A stretch of 64,000 nt of DNA from Burkholderiales bacterium. GTDB taxonomy: Bacteria; Pseudomonadota; Gammaproteobacteria; Burkholderiales; Nitrosomonadaceae. The stretch lies in assembly GCA_024235735.1 (NCBI GenBank), contig JACKLU010000014.1, positions 1 through 64,000 of the forward strand, given 5' to 3'. Position numbers and translations under genes: made by a program. Shown here piece after piece: positions 53,652 to 62,769 of this stretch; within the stretch, counting starts at the first letter, position 1, and every line of letters starts with the position of its first letter. The notes beneath the pieces are model-generated. The model saw only the letters and a list, made by a program, of their open reading frames with translations, did no database searches and was not told the origin of the DNA.

Positions 53652-54842
53652 CTAATTCAGTGCAGCAAGCCAGTTTCCCGCCGTTTCACGCGCGATGCTG
53701 TCGGCTTCCAGCACATCGCTCAAGGAATGTATTGTCTGTTGCGCCACATTCTGCATGACATGTTCTATCATTACTGGAATAGATGTAAAGGGCAGCTTTT
53801 CATCAAGAAAGGATGCTACAGCAACTTCATTCGCCGCATTCAGTACCGCGGGCATATTGTCTCCCATTTCAAGCGCCTGGTAAGCCAATCTCAAGCAGGG
53901 AAACCGTTCAAAATCAGGCGGCTCAAAATCCAGATGCTTGACATCAAACATATTCAGCGACGTAACACCACTTTCAATTCTTTCGGGATAGCCCATGGCA
54001 TGCGCTATCGGCGTACGCATATCCGGATTACCCAGTTGCGCCAGAACCGAGCCATCCACATATTCAACCATCGAATGAATAACGCTCTGCGGATGAATAA
54101 CCACCTGGATGTTTTCCGGCGGCGCGTTAAACAGCCAGTGCGCCTCGATGACTTCAAGCCCTTTATTCATCATGGTTGCGGAATCCACTGATATTTTTCG
54201 CCCCATATCCCAGTTCGGATGCGCGCAAGCCTGTTCAGGCGTCACATGCGCCAGCAAATCCCGCGATAGGGTTCTGAACGGACCGCCAGACGCAGTCAAC
54301 AGGATACGTTTGATCCCTTTTTCTACCAGATTTCCATTGAAATCCTGCGGCAACGACTGATGAATCGCATTATGCTCGCTATCAATCGGTAATAATATGG
54401 CATGATGTTTTTTGACCACATCCATAAAAATCCGGCCTGCCATCACCAGCGTCTCTTTATTGGCGAGCAGCACAAGCTTGCCAGCTTGCGCAGCGGCAAA
54501 TGTTGGCCGTATACCCGCAGCACCAACAATAGCCGCCATGACGACGTCTACCTCGGGTAATGAAGCTACTTTCTCCAGTGACTCCACGCCCGAGAGCACA
54601 ACCGTATCCAGTTTCGCCTGACTGACTGCTTCTTTCAGTTGCTGCGCGGATGCGGGATCCAGCATTACAGCAAATTGCGGTTTAAACTGGTTGCATTGCA
54701 CGAGCATTTTCTTGACATTACTATGCGCAGTCAGTGCAAGAATCTTGAACCGATCGGGATGGCGATGGACAACATCCAGTGTGCTGTCACCGATACTGCC
54801 AGTCGATCCCAGAATAGTTAAAAGGCGGATAGAATTATTCAT
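53652..54842 (-). CDS. dxr: 1-deoxy-D-xylulose-5-phosphate reductoisomerase
   Basis: The 396-residue enzyme makes 2-C-methyl-D-erythritol 4-phosphate, the first committed step of the MEP isoprenoid pathway. NADPH loop TILGSTGSIGDSTLDVV, metal/substrate region LLPIDSEHNAIHQSL, TASGGPFR, and HPNWDMGRKISVDSATMMNKGLE split over two motifs are all present. The start overlaps the cdsA stop by four bases. It supplies the isoprenoid used by UppS encoded upstream. Confidence 0.97.
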   Translation of the reverse strand: MNNSIRLLTILGSTGSIGDSTLDVVHRHPDRFKILALTAHSNVKKMLVQCNQFKPQFAVMLDPASAQQLKEAVSQAKLDTVVLSGVESLEKVASLPEVDVVMAAIVGAAGIRPTFAAAQAGKLVLLANKETLVMAGRIFMDVVKKHHAILLPIDSEHNAIHQSLPQDFNGNLVEKGIKRILLTASGGPFRTLSRDLLAHVTPEQACAHPNWDMGRKISVDSATMMNKGLEVIEAHWLFNAPPENIQVVIHPQSVIHSMVEYVDGSVLAQLGNPDMRTPIAHAMGYPERIESGVTSLNMFDVKHLDFEPPDFERFPCLRLAYQALEMGDNMPAVLNAANEVAVASFLDEKLPFTSIPVMIEHVMQNVAQQTIHSLSDVLEADSIARETAGNWLAALN

Positions 54843-55663
54843 GGTTGAAAAGAATTAAAAATCTGCACAGCCAATATGGCGACAGGCAATGCGGCGGTCA
54901 ATGCGTCAATACGATCCAGTATACCGCCATGACCGGGAAGAATGCTGCCACTATCTTTAACACCCGCCTGTCGTTTAATGAGCGATTCAAACAAATCGCC
55001 CATAATGCCTAATGCCGCTAAAATGATCAACAATGGAATCAGCGTCCCCACATACGCACCATCGGCAAAAACAAAAACCCATATCAGTCCGTAAATCATG
55101 ACAGCCAGCATTGCGCCCGCAACACCTTCCCAAGTTTTTCCTGGACTGATGTGATACGCGAGTTTACGCCTGCCAAAAGCCCTGCCGGCAAAATAGGCGG
55201 CAGTATCAGAAATCCAGATGGTTCCCATAAATCCCAGCAACAGCATTGGGCTGATTGCGCGTAGCTGATAGAGTGCAAGCACCGTGGGAATCAATATCAG
55301 CCAGCCTATCATCATGAGTGCGAGTACATTAGTAATTTTGCAGGGCTGCTTTAATTGAAAAGGAACATAGCCCACCCAAAAAAACGCGGACAAAACATAA
55401 ATCCCCATCAACGCCTTTGTATAGGCATCGGTTTCCGCTGCGTCGCTGAGCTGAAACAGCAACTCTCCTCCGATCAGCGTCGTCAAAATCATAAATATGA
55501 TCGTGTTCCTGACCGAAAACCCCGCTAGATTACACCATTCGCGTGATCCTATGACGGCCAGCGCCAGCAGAAAAGCCGCCCAGAAGACATTCTGCAAATA
55601 CAACAGCGCCAGCAAAAATAGCGGCAATACAACTGCCGCCGTCAGGATGCGCGTTTTTAGCAT
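54839..55663 (-). CDS. cdsA: Phosphatidate cytidylyltransferase
   Basis: The 274-residue membrane enzyme makes CDP-diacylglycerol from CTP and phosphatidate. The family signature is in the C-terminal third: SPGKTWEGVAGA and GDLFESLIKRQAGVKDSG, then LPGHGGILDRIDAL with the metal-binding aspartates. About eight helices. 99 bases separate it from uppS. Confidence 0.96.
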   Translation of the reverse strand: MLKTRILTAAVVLPLFLLALLYLQNVFWAAFLLALAVIGSREWCNLAGFSVRNTIIFMILTTLIGGELLFQLSDAAETDAYTKALMGIYVLSAFFWVGYVPFQLKQPCKITNVLALMMIGWLILIPTVLALYQLRAISPMLLLGFMGTIWISDTAAYFAGRAFGRRKLAYHISPGKTWEGVAGAMLAVMIYGLIWVFVFADGAYVGTLIPLLIILAALGIMGDLFESLIKRQAGVKDSGSILPGHGGILDRIDALTAALPVAILAVQIFNSFQP

Positions 55664-55762
55664 GGCGACCCTTTTATCAACAGGAAAAATTCCGGTAATT
55701 AATGAAATGCAGGATGCAGATCAGGGAGAATAGTTCGGTGAATAACATATGAACGACGAAAT

Positions 55763-56512
55763 CTATTGTTGAATCTGTTCACTGGTTTGACCAAAACGGC
55801 GTTCGCGCCGCTGATAAGACTGAATGGCCAGGTCAAATTCCTTTTCATTGAAATCCGGCCAAAGTGTTTTAGTAAAATATAGTTCAGTATAGGCAAGCTG
55901 CCATAACAGGAAATTGCTAATGCGATATTCTCCCCCGGTACGAATAAACAAATCCGGCTCCGGTGCATAGTTCATGGACAGATATTGCGCGAGATCTTCT
56001 TCTTTGAATTGCTTTGACAGGCCATGAGAATTCTTTATCATTTTGTTCACTGCCTGCATGATATCCCACCGGCCACCATAATTCGCAGCGATAGTCAATG
56101 TAAGTCTGGAATTACTGGCTGTCAGCTGCTCTCCCTGATGAATAAATTTCACAATTCTGGATTCGAACCGCGATATATCGCCTATCACCTTGAAACGAAT
56201 GCCATTTTCGTGCAATCTGACTATTTCCTGCTCCAAGGCACCTGCAAAAAGCTGCATAAGAAAAGAAACTTCATCCGCAGGACGACGCCAATTCTCACTG
56301 CTGAAAGCAAAAAGTGTCAAATATTCGATGCCATGATCAGAACATGATTTAATCACATTCCGGACGGTTTCCACACCCTGCTTATGTCCCGCCATTCGCG
56401 GCATTAGCCGTTTTCTTGCCCAGCGCCCGTTACCATCCATGATGATTGCAATATGCTGCGGCATCGGTCCTGTGTCAGGTATTTCGCGCGTGGAGCTCGT
56501 ACCTAAAGACAT
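55763..56512 (-). CDS. uppS: Undecaprenyl diphosphate synthase
   Basis: The 249-residue cis-prenyltransferase adds isopentenyl units to make the C55 carrier for peptidoglycan and LPS sugars. The N-terminal pyrophosphate site is HIAIIMDGNGRWARKR, the FSSENW region follows, and the C-terminal PEPDLFIRTGGEYRISNFL is intact. One base separates it from frr. Confidence 0.97.
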   Translation of the reverse strand: MSLGTSSTREIPDTGPMPQHIAIIMDGNGRWARKRLMPRMAGHKQGVETVRNVIKSCSDHGIEYLTLFAFSSENWRRPADEVSFLMQLFAGALEQEIVRLHENGIRFKVIGDISRFESRIVKFIHQGEQLTASNSRLTLTIAANYGGRWDIMQAVNKMIKNSHGLSKQFKEEDLAQYLSMNYAPEPDLFIRTGGEYRISNFLLWQLAYTELYFTKTLWPDFNEKEFDLAIQSYQRRERRFGQTSEQIQQ

Positions 56513-56513
56513 G

Positions 56514-57071
56514 TCAGATCGCCATTAATTCAGCTTCTTTAACCTGCAAAATTTTTTCAATTTCGGCAATATAGCGATCCGTTAACTTTTGAACTTCATC
56601 CTCGCCGCGCCGTTCGTCATCTTCAGAAATTTCCTTGGATTTTAGCAATTCCTTGAGCTGCGCGTTTGCATCACGGCGAATATTACGCATCGCAACACGA
56701 ACTTGCTCCGCTTCCTGCTTGACGATTTTGGTTAATTCCTTGCGCCGCTCCTCTGTCAAGGGCGGCATGGGGACACGTATGGTTTCTCCTACGGACATGG
56801 GATTAAGACCAAGATCAGATTCGCGAATTGCTTTTTCTATGGCATTTGCCATTTTCTTTTCCCAAGGAATAACACCGATTGTACGCGGATCAATCAAATT
56901 AACGTTTGCGACCTGATTGATCGGCGTCGGCGCACCATAATAATCAACTGTAACATGGTCAAGCAGCCCCGTATGCGCTCTTCCACTTCTTATCTTACTC
57001 AGATCAACTTTCAGTGCTTCCAGACTTTTCTGCATTTTCTGTTCAGCAGATTTCTTTACATCAGCAATCAT
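56514..57071 (-). CDS. frr: Ribosome recycling factor
   Basis: The 185-residue protein splits post-termination ribosomes with EF-G. It has the usual start IADVKKSAEQKMQKSLEALK, the RSGRAHTGLLDHV turn, and a helical end DRYIAEIEKILQVKEAELM. ATG at 57071 gives the family length; a TTG at 57083 is the only upstream alternative. Confidence 0.97.
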   Translation of the reverse strand: MIADVKKSAEQKMQKSLEALKVDLSKIRSGRAHTGLLDHVTVDYYGAPTPINQVANVNLIDPRTIGVIPWEKKMANAIEKAIRESDLGLNPMSVGETIRVPMPPLTEERRKELTKIVKQEAEQVRVAMRNIRRDANAQLKELLKSKEISEDDERRGEDEVQKLTDRYIAEIEKILQVKEAELMAI

Positions 57072-57139
57072 AATATTTTCCAATAAGCAAAGTTACAATC
57101 AGCATTAAGTAATGAACGAAAAATCCGGTCTTCGCACCA

Positions 57140-57871
57140 TCAAAGTAAAACTGTGTTTATACCACCCACGTGAGTTCCTTCATTTTCTCCAATTATAATG
57201 CGTTTCAACGCGCCTGATTTGAAGATACTGAACACATTCAGCGGCAGTCTCTGATCTCTGCACAGCGTCAATGCTGTTGCGTCCATGACTTGCAGATTTC
57301 TGGCTATCGCTTCATCAAATGAAATTTTCTGATAACGCTTTGCTTGAGGATCAATTGCAGGATCACTGGTATAAACACCATCGACTTTGGTCGCCTTCAG
57401 CATAATATCCGCATTCATTTCCATGCTGCGCAATGCTGCTGCCGTGTCTGTCGTGAAAAAAGGATTTCCTGTGCCAGCCGCAAAAATAACTATCCATCCC
57501 TCCTTTAGGTAACGCACGGCTTTATTGCGAACATACGGCTCAACAACTTGCTCTATCCGTAAAGCGGATTGTATGCGCGGCACCAAACCTGCCTGTTTCA
57601 TTGCATCCTGCAGCGCCAGCGCATTCATGACCGTTGCAAGCATGCCCATATAATCGGCAGTGACCCGCTCAAGACTGTCATTTGCGGTTTTCATACCGCG
57701 AAAAATATTGCCTCCGCCGACCACAATCGCGATTTCGACACCCATTTTATTGACTTCTTTGATTTCGGCAACTATCCGACTGACTACGGATTGATTAATG
57801 CCATAGCTGCTATCGCCCATCAGAGCTTCTCCTGACAGCTTCAGCAAGATGCGTTTATATTGTGGGATCAT
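57140..57871 (-). CDS. pyrH: UMP kinase
   Basis: The 243-residue hexameric enzyme phosphorylates UMP to UDP. KRILLKLSGEALMGD at the start, VGGGNIFRG, the DYMGMLATVMNALALQDA segment and the GTGNPFFTTDTAAALRS loop are all typical. ATG at 57871 is chosen; the frame continues to 57979 inside tsf but that part has no family match. 31 bases behind tsf. Confidence 0.97.
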   Translation of the reverse strand: MIPQYKRILLKLSGEALMGDSSYGINQSVVSRIVAEIKEVNKMGVEIAIVVGGGNIFRGMKTANDSLERVTADYMGMLATVMNALALQDAMKQAGLVPRIQSALRIEQVVEPYVRNKAVRYLKEGWIVIFAAGTGNPFFTTDTAAALRSMEMNADIMLKATKVDGVYTSDPAIDPQAKRYQKISFDEAIARNLQVMDATALTLCRDQRLPLNVFSIFKSGALKRIIIGENEGTHVGGINTVLL

Positions 57872-57902
57872 GGATTTCGGCGATTTCAAATTGACTTGAT
57901 TC

Positions 57903-58787
57903 TTATTTTGCCTGCTCCATTTGCGCCCTGACCTCTTCAGCGAAGTTCTCGACTTTCTTTTCGATACCCTCACCCACAATATACATCGTAAAGCTTTTTA
58001 CTGACGCAGACTTCTGCATCAGCAACTTTTCCACCGTCACATCAGGATCTTTGACAAATGGTTGTCCTAACAGCGTTACCTCGGCCAGAAACTTGGTAAT
58101 TCGACCTTCAACCATTTTTTCGATGATATTGGCCGGCTTGCCACTTTCGGCTGCCTGAGCAGTGAATATCTGACGTTCGTGCTCAAGCACTTCGGTCGAT
58201 ACCTGATCTTTATTGACACACATAGGTTTACTCGCAGCAATATGCATGGCCAGATCCTTGCCTATTGTTTCATCGCCGCCTGCGTAATCAATCATCACGC
58301 CGATCTTACCGCCGTGCAGGTACGATGCCAGCTTGCCTTCGGTAGCATAGCTCTCGCAGCGACGAATAGTGATATTCTCGCCAAGCTTCATGACCAGGGC
58401 TTTACGTACTTCCTCAACTGCTTCACCACTGGGAAAGGAGGTGTCGCTCAGAACCTGCGCATCCGGAATTTTTTTGGAAGCTGCCAATTCAGCCAGATCA
58501 TTGGCAAATTTGATAAAATCATCATTTTTAGCCACAAAATCAGTTTCGCTGTTTACCTCTACCAATGCGCCACTTTTTCCATCAGCAGAAATATATGCGC
58601 CAACCACGCCTTCTGCAGCGATACGGCCCGCTGCTTTACTCGCTTTCGCACCACTTTTAATTCTCAGCAGATCTTCAGCCGCTTTCATATCACCGTCAGT
58701 TTCAACCAGCGCTTTCTTGCACTCCATCATGCCAAGCCCTGTCAGCTCACGTAATTCTTTAACCATGCCTGCGGAAATCGCCGCCAT
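57903..58787 (-). CDS. tsf: Elongation factor Ts
   Basis: The 294-residue nucleotide exchange factor of EF-Tu. The N-terminal UBA-like domain (VKELRELTGLGMMECKKAL) and the EF-Tu-contacting TDFVAKNDDF motif are present, followed by the two core subdomains and a C-terminal module. Full length. Confidence 0.98.
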   Translation of the reverse strand: MAAISAGMVKELRELTGLGMMECKKALVETDGDMKAAEDLLRIKSGAKASKAAGRIAAEGVVGAYISADGKSGALVEVNSETDFVAKNDDFIKFANDLAELAASKKIPDAQVLSDTSFPSGEAVEEVRKALVMKLGENITIRRCESYATEGKLASYLHGGKIGVMIDYAGGDETIGKDLAMHIAASKPMCVNKDQVSTEVLEHERQIFTAQAAESGKPANIIEKMVEGRITKFLAEVTLLGQPFVKDPDVTVEKLLMQKSASVKSFTMYIVGEGIEKKVENFAEEVRAQMEQAK

Positions 58788-58926
58788 ATCTCATTTACTC
58801 CAATCTATATTAAAACTCAGCGTCTTCACTTTTAATTGATGACGACTTTTTCTTTGACGATTGCTTGCAACAATCCATGGAAGTTATGCCGGATGCCATC
58901 AAAAAATCAAAAAACCTGAGAAACCG

Positions 58927-58948
58927 AAAACCGTGTCTATGAACACGG
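58927..58948 (-). terminator. Attenuator-like hairpin between rpsB and tsf
   Basis: CCGTGT (58931-58936) and ACACGG (58943-58948) form a short stem in the 179-base rpsB-tsf gap, with only four T residues on the minus-strand side (58930-58927). It probably lets part of the rpsB transcripts continue into tsf. Confidence 0.6.
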
Positions 58949-58966
58949 TTTTTTTACACAAAATGA

Positions 58967-59683
58967 TCAGTCTTCGGCCGCCATTTCTACAATTTCCTGG
59001 ATCGCCTGGTTGCGTCCTTCCAGAACAGCATCCGCGACACCACGAGCATACAGACGTATCGCGCGGCTGGAGTCGTCGTTTCCTGGAATGATGTAGTGCA
59101 ATCCGTCAGGGTTATGGTTTGTATCCACCACACCTATCACCGGAATTCCCAGCTTTCTGGCTTCGGTGATAGACCCTTTCTGATAACCCACATCAACCAC
59201 AAATAACGCATCGGGCAAATTTTTCATATCTTTTATCCCGCCCAGACTTGCATTCAACTTGGCCAGTTCGCGCTGTAAATCAAGCGCCTCTTTTTTGATC
59301 ATTCTATCGAGCGTACCGTCTTGCACCATTGCTTCCATATCATGGAGGCGCTTGATCGACTGTTTGATCGTCTTGAAATTGGTCAGCATGCCGCCAAGCC
59401 AACGTTGGTCGACATAGGGCGAACCACAGCGCATTGCTTCTTCACGGATGATATCGCGCGCCTGACGCTTGGTACCCACAAACAGAATCACACCTTTGTT
59501 TGCGGACAACTGACGAACGTATTTCATGGTTTCTTCATACAGCTCCAGTGTACGTTCCAGATTGATGATATGAATTTTGTTACGATGGCCAAAAATATAA
59601 GGGGCCATTTTTGGATTCCAGAAGCGTGTTTGATGACCGAAGTGAACACCTGCTTCCAGCATTTGCCGCATTGTTATTGACAT
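58967..59683 (-). CDS. rpsB: 30S ribosomal protein S2
   Basis: The 238-residue S2 protein: MRQMLEAGVHFGHQTRFWNPK at the start (family MLEAGVHFGHQTRxWNPKM), FVGTKRQARDII, QRWLGGMLTNFKTIKQSI, and IPVIGVVDTNHNPDG near the end. First gene of the rpsB-to-rnhB cluster. Confidence 0.98.
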   Translation of the reverse strand: MSITMRQMLEAGVHFGHQTRFWNPKMAPYIFGHRNKIHIINLERTLELYEETMKYVRQLSANKGVILFVGTKRQARDIIREEAMRCGSPYVDQRWLGGMLTNFKTIKQSIKRLHDMEAMVQDGTLDRMIKKEALDLQRELAKLNASLGGIKDMKNLPDALFVVDVGYQKGSITEARKLGIPVIGVVDTNHNPDGLHYIIPGNDDSSRAIRLYARGVADAVLEGRNQAIQEIVEMAAED

Positions 59684-60073
59684 ACATTATCCTTTACTTA
59701 AAGGGTTAAACCTCCATCTGCCCCATGAATTTGAAATGGCTAGGCGCAATTTCAACACCCTCTTTACTGCAACAGATGTGCGATATAATTAAACATTAAA
59801 TTGCCAGCGCTTGTTATCAGCCTGTTATCATTATGATTGCATTGATATGTTTCCACGCTTAGCAACCGCGCATTATAGCATTTTCCCGCCCGCACTCAAG
59901 ACGGTATCAGTGATTTCCTGATAAGGAATAAACGGGAGTTACCGGCAAGTAATATCATCGCGGCCAGATTTTAAATTGAATGCAGTATCTGGCACTGCCT
60001 GATAATGAGATTGGTAGCGATTAACAGCCATCATTACACCTGATCGACGCCATCGCATTAGCAAATATAAACT
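59684..60073. other. rpsB leader and promoter region
   Basis: The 390 bases hold the rpsB promoter and a leader of roughly 180 bases, in which S2 autoregulation is possible, and the 3' flank of the fnr gene. No gene is seen. Confidence 0.5.
59872..59899 (-). promoter_or_regulatory. rpsB promoter
   Basis: On the minus strand TTGAGT (59899-59894) and a perfect TATAAT (59877-59872) are 16 bases apart and followed by a GC-rich discriminator (GCGCGG), as in stringently controlled ribosomal promoters. It is about 190 bases upstream of rpsB. Confidence 0.65.
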
Positions 60074-60844
60074 TCAAGTACCGCAGGAAGAATTGCCCAT
60101 TTTTAGTTTCAGGCGTTCAAGATTCAGAATTTTGACATGCTTGTTGTTTACTGTAATTATTGCATCTTCTTGTAATTTGGAAAAAGCGCGACTGACGGTT
60201 TCCAGCTTCAGACCAAGATAACTGCCGATTTCTTCCCGCGTCATGCGCAAATTAAAATCAGTTTCGGAATAACCCCGGATTGCAAAACGCCGCGACATAT
60301 TCAGCAAAAACGAAGCCAGCCGTTCTTCAGCTTTCATGCTGCCGAGTAGCAACATAAGACCATGATCACGCACAATTTCCCTGCTCATGATTTTATGAAA
60401 ATGATGCATCAGTGAAGGAATAGCCCGGCTGATATCTTCAAGCCTGGAAAACGGAATTTCACACACTTCGCTGTCTTCCAGCGCAACGGCATCACAGGTA
60501 TGCATATCGGTGCTTATTGCATCCAGTCCGAGCAATTCTCCTGCCATATGAAAGCCCGTCACCTGCTGACGTCCGTCTTCTTCCAATACACAGGTTTTCA
60601 AAAAACCACTTTTTACGGCATACAACGCCTGAAATTTCGCTCCAGTACGATGCAAGTAACCGCCTCGCTGAATTTTTTTCTTGTTAACAATCACTTCCCC
60701 CAGCGTCTCTACTTCTTCTTCATTCAGCCCGACAGGCAGGCACAGCTCGCGCAGACTGCAAGTCGCACAGCTCGAGCGTATATGCGCGACATCGAAATTC
60801 TTAGCCGAGAATCGTTCTGGTAACAAAATGTTCGTCTTATTCAA
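60074..60844 (-). CDS. fnr: FNR-type oxygen-sensing transcription regulator
   Basis: The 256-residue CRP/FNR family activator has a [4Fe-4S] site: Cys26, Cys29 and Cys35 in SSCATCSLRELCLPVGL and Cys117 in DMHTCDAVALED. A dimerisation helix follows and the HTH lies at about residues 195-225 (MTREEIGSYLGLKLETVSRAF), with the Glu-x-x-Ser-Arg recognition residues of true FNR. It should activate or repress genes at TTGAT-N4-ATCAA sites under low oxygen. One such site lies in the divergent spacer to the HemN-like gene. Confidence 0.93.
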   Translation of the reverse strand: MNKTNILLPERFSAKNFDVAHIRSSCATCSLRELCLPVGLNEEEVETLGEVIVNKKKIQRGGYLHRTGAKFQALYAVKSGFLKTCVLEEDGRQQVTGFHMAGELLGLDAISTDMHTCDAVALEDSEVCEIPFSRLEDISRAIPSLMHHFHKIMSREIVRDHGLMLLLGSMKAEERLASFLLNMSRRFAIRGYSETDFNLRMTREEIGSYLGLKLETVSRAFSKLQEDAIITVNNKHVKILNLERLKLKMGNSSCGT

Positions 60845-60990
60845 AAGTTCAAAAAAATTAAATTTTTAGGACCGCTCTAATCATTCTGCGCTGCAAACAG
60901 GGTGGAACGAGAACAAAAAATATTCACACGGCAGAAAATTGGATGCGTAAGGAAATATTTTTTGTGAACGCCGACGCATTGTAACGAAAC

Positions 60991-61012
60991 ATGGATTTTT
61001 TAGAGATGCCCT
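60991..61012. repeat. Single end of the AGGGCATCTCTAAAAA repeat
   Basis: The reverse complement of 60991-61012 begins AGGGCATCTCTAAAAAATCC, the same sequence as 8795-8814 apart from one additional A. The partner end is not recognisable, so this is probably half of an old element. It ends five bases before the FNR-like box. Confidence 0.5.
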
Positions 61013-61016
61013 TATA

Positions 61017-61030
61017 TTGATTTTAGTCAA
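61017..61030. promoter_or_regulatory. FNR-like binding site
   Basis: TTGATTTTAGTCAA matches TTGAT-N4-ATCAA with one mismatch. It lies 173 bases from the fnr start and 183 bases from the HemN-like start, so it may serve autoregulation, the divergent gene or both. Confidence 0.6.
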
Positions 61031-61212
61031 AACCGGATTATCCATCTTCTGCGCATAATTCTACTATTAAAGAAGGATGTGTTGATTTTTATTTTTTAGG
61101 AATCCCGCTTAATCATTGATAACCGTGTTGAAAGTTGTATGCAGGAAGCTGCCGCGTCATTTTTCTAACCGGTATTTCGTATCCCCTATCCAGCACGACA
61201 TATCCCATTTTG

Positions 61213-62532
61213 ATGATCGATCTAAAAATACCTGATTCTAGTCCAGTTGAGCGTCTGAGTCGCAATCATTACTACCGCGGTTTATACCCTGCCCCGACTG
61301 CTTTTACCAATACATTTAATCCAAAGACCTATCTTAATCAGGTAAACAAAGGGGGAACCAACCGCCGTCCACTGCTTATAGACCTCCATTTCCCGCCTTA
61401 CTACGGTAACGCATTGCTGCGAAACAACCATCGCAATCCTAAAAAAGCGCATCACGATGCGCTTTTACGCCAATATGTAGACTATCTTATTAGAGAAATC
61501 AGGTTGTTGCGCGATTTTTGTCAACAAGCTCCAAAAATTGAACAAATAACTATCGATGGTGGCATGCAAATGCTGCTTGACCGCCATCAATTTGAAAGGC
61601 TTGTACAAACACTAGAGCAAAACTTCAGGCTGGATCAAAAGACTGTTTTTTCCGCCACACTCAATCCACGATTCAGCCGCAATACATTAATCAGCATTTA
61701 TCAGGAAATCGGCATCAATGAAATTGCAATTGACGCACGGAATCTCAACACGCATGATTTGCTGCATCCTGACGACGAACATACCGCGATCCGTCACGAA
61801 ATCATGACTCTGAACGCGATTCACGCCGCGCAGCGCGCGGGCTTCACATCAATACGGATAACACTGGGCATCACCAAACCATTCGAAAATAAACTTGATG
61901 CTGCGCTGGAGAAAATCGTCACCACGCACCCCAATCGCATCGATCTCCGCTATTTCGGAGAGCCCGCAATAAAAAATGCAGCGGAAGACCAGATTCATGT
62001 CCGCCTGCATGCCGCCCGCCTGCTGTCAAACGCCGGATATATTCATATCGGATTGAATTCATTTGCACATCACGATGATCCGCTCGTCAAAGCACAACAA
62101 CAAGGACGACTACATTACGGCATACAAGGTTATTCCATCTTTCCAGACAGCGATGTTCTTGCATTGGGTGTATCGGCAATCGGAAAAATGGGCGCAATAT
62201 TGCTTCAAAAGCATCAGAATCTGGCGTGTTACTACGCCGAACTGGATCAAAACCAATTTCCCGCGATGCGCGGACTGGAACTTTCTCTCGACGACCTGTT
62301 ACGCCGATCGGTTATTTATGCATTGATCAGCCACGGCATCATTTCTTTTGAATCAGCGGAAACCTTTTTCTCGATCGATTTCAGGCGCTATTTCGCCACT
62401 GAATTAACCGCGCTAAGAACGCATGAAAGCACCGGCCTGCTGAACATTAATGACGAGGAAATAGCGGTCACAACAAAAGGCCGCTTTTTTATTGACAGTA
62501 TTTGCAGAATTTTTGACAGATACCTGAATTAA
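61213..62532 (+). CDS. HemN-like protein without radical-SAM cysteines
   Basis: The protein of about 439 residues aligns with oxygen-independent coproporphyrinogen III oxidase HemN over its full length: NHYYRGLYPAPTAF near the start, AGFTSIRITLGI, AGYIHIGLNSFAHHDDPLVKA, LHYGIQGYS, LALGVSAIGKMG, and ITVTTKGR-like AVTTKGRFFIDSICRIFD at the end. However, the place of the HIPFCxxxCxFC cluster motif reads DLHFPPYYGNALLRNNH, with no cysteine, and the GGGTP SAM motif reads DGGMQ. It therefore cannot bind the [4Fe-4S] cluster in the usual way. ATG at 61213 is chosen; the frame extends to a TTG at 61135. Confidence 0.8.
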   Translation: MIDLKIPDSSPVERLSRNHYYRGLYPAPTAFTNTFNPKTYLNQVNKGGTNRRPLLIDLHFPPYYGNALLRNNHRNPKKAHHDALLRQYVDYLIREIRLLRDFCQQAPKIEQITIDGGMQMLLDRHQFERLVQTLEQNFRLDQKTVFSATLNPRFSRNTLISIYQEIGINEIAIDARNLNTHDLLHPDDEHTAIRHEIMTLNAIHAAQRAGFTSIRITLGITKPFENKLDAALEKIVTTHPNRIDLRYFGEPAIKNAAEDQIHVRLHAARLLSNAGYIHIGLNSFAHHDDPLVKAQQQGRLHYGIQGYSIFPDSDVLALGVSAIGKMGAILLQKHQNLACYYAELDQNQFPAMRGLELSLDDLLRRSVIYALISHGIISFESAETFFSIDFRRYFATELTALRTHESTGLLNINDEEIAVTTKGRFFIDSICRIFDRYLN

Positions 62533-62622
62533 CAGGTTGTTGAAAAATGTGATCGAGGCAGTGGATTGCCTGGCAAAAACAGGGAACGCAAGCAAAGCAC
62601 AGATAATTTTTTAACATTCTGC
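62531..62622. repeat. Dispersed repeat, copy 3 (shortened)
   Basis: AACAGGTTGTTGAAAAATG and TGATCGAGGCAG repeat the left end of the 8.39-kb element almost exactly, and AGATAATTTTTTAACATTCTG resembles its right end. The middle is missing. It overlaps the stop codon of the HemN-like gene by two bases, so it supplies that gene's 3' end. Confidence 0.65.
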
Positions 62623-62709
62623 CAAGCAGCGCCGCGGAAAATCAAAGCAACAGACTGAATCAGCTCAAAGATACAACTTATAAAAATTTGGCAAACAAAA
62701 CCTGAAAAT

Positions 62710-62756
62710 CCAATCGTCACGCCAGGAAATTTACGATTCCCTGGCGTGACGATTGG
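62710..62756 (-). terminator. Long stem-loop behind the cytochrome c gene
   Basis: CCAATCGTCACGCCAGG (62710-62726) is mirrored by CCTGGCGTGACGATTGG (62740-62756), a perfect 17-bp stem. On the minus strand it lies 13 bases after the cytochrome c stop and is followed by ATTTTCAGGTTTTG, a weak T-rich tail. It is probably the terminator. Confidence 0.75.
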
Positions 62757-62769
62757 ATTGATCAAGTGC

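Larger units (their letters stand above)
60845..61212. other. Divergent fnr/hemN-like spacer
   Basis: This spacer of 368 bases holds a copy of the AGGGCATCTCTAAAAA repeat end at 60991-61012 and an FNR-like box at 61017-61030. No gene is seen; the HemN-like frame opens at 61135 but family similarity starts only at 61213. Confidence 0.5.

Noticed and set aside
62529..62765. 78-codon minus-strand frame at the end of the HemN-like gene
   Set aside because: It spans a dispersed repeat and the cytochrome c terminator hairpin, so it is not a gene.
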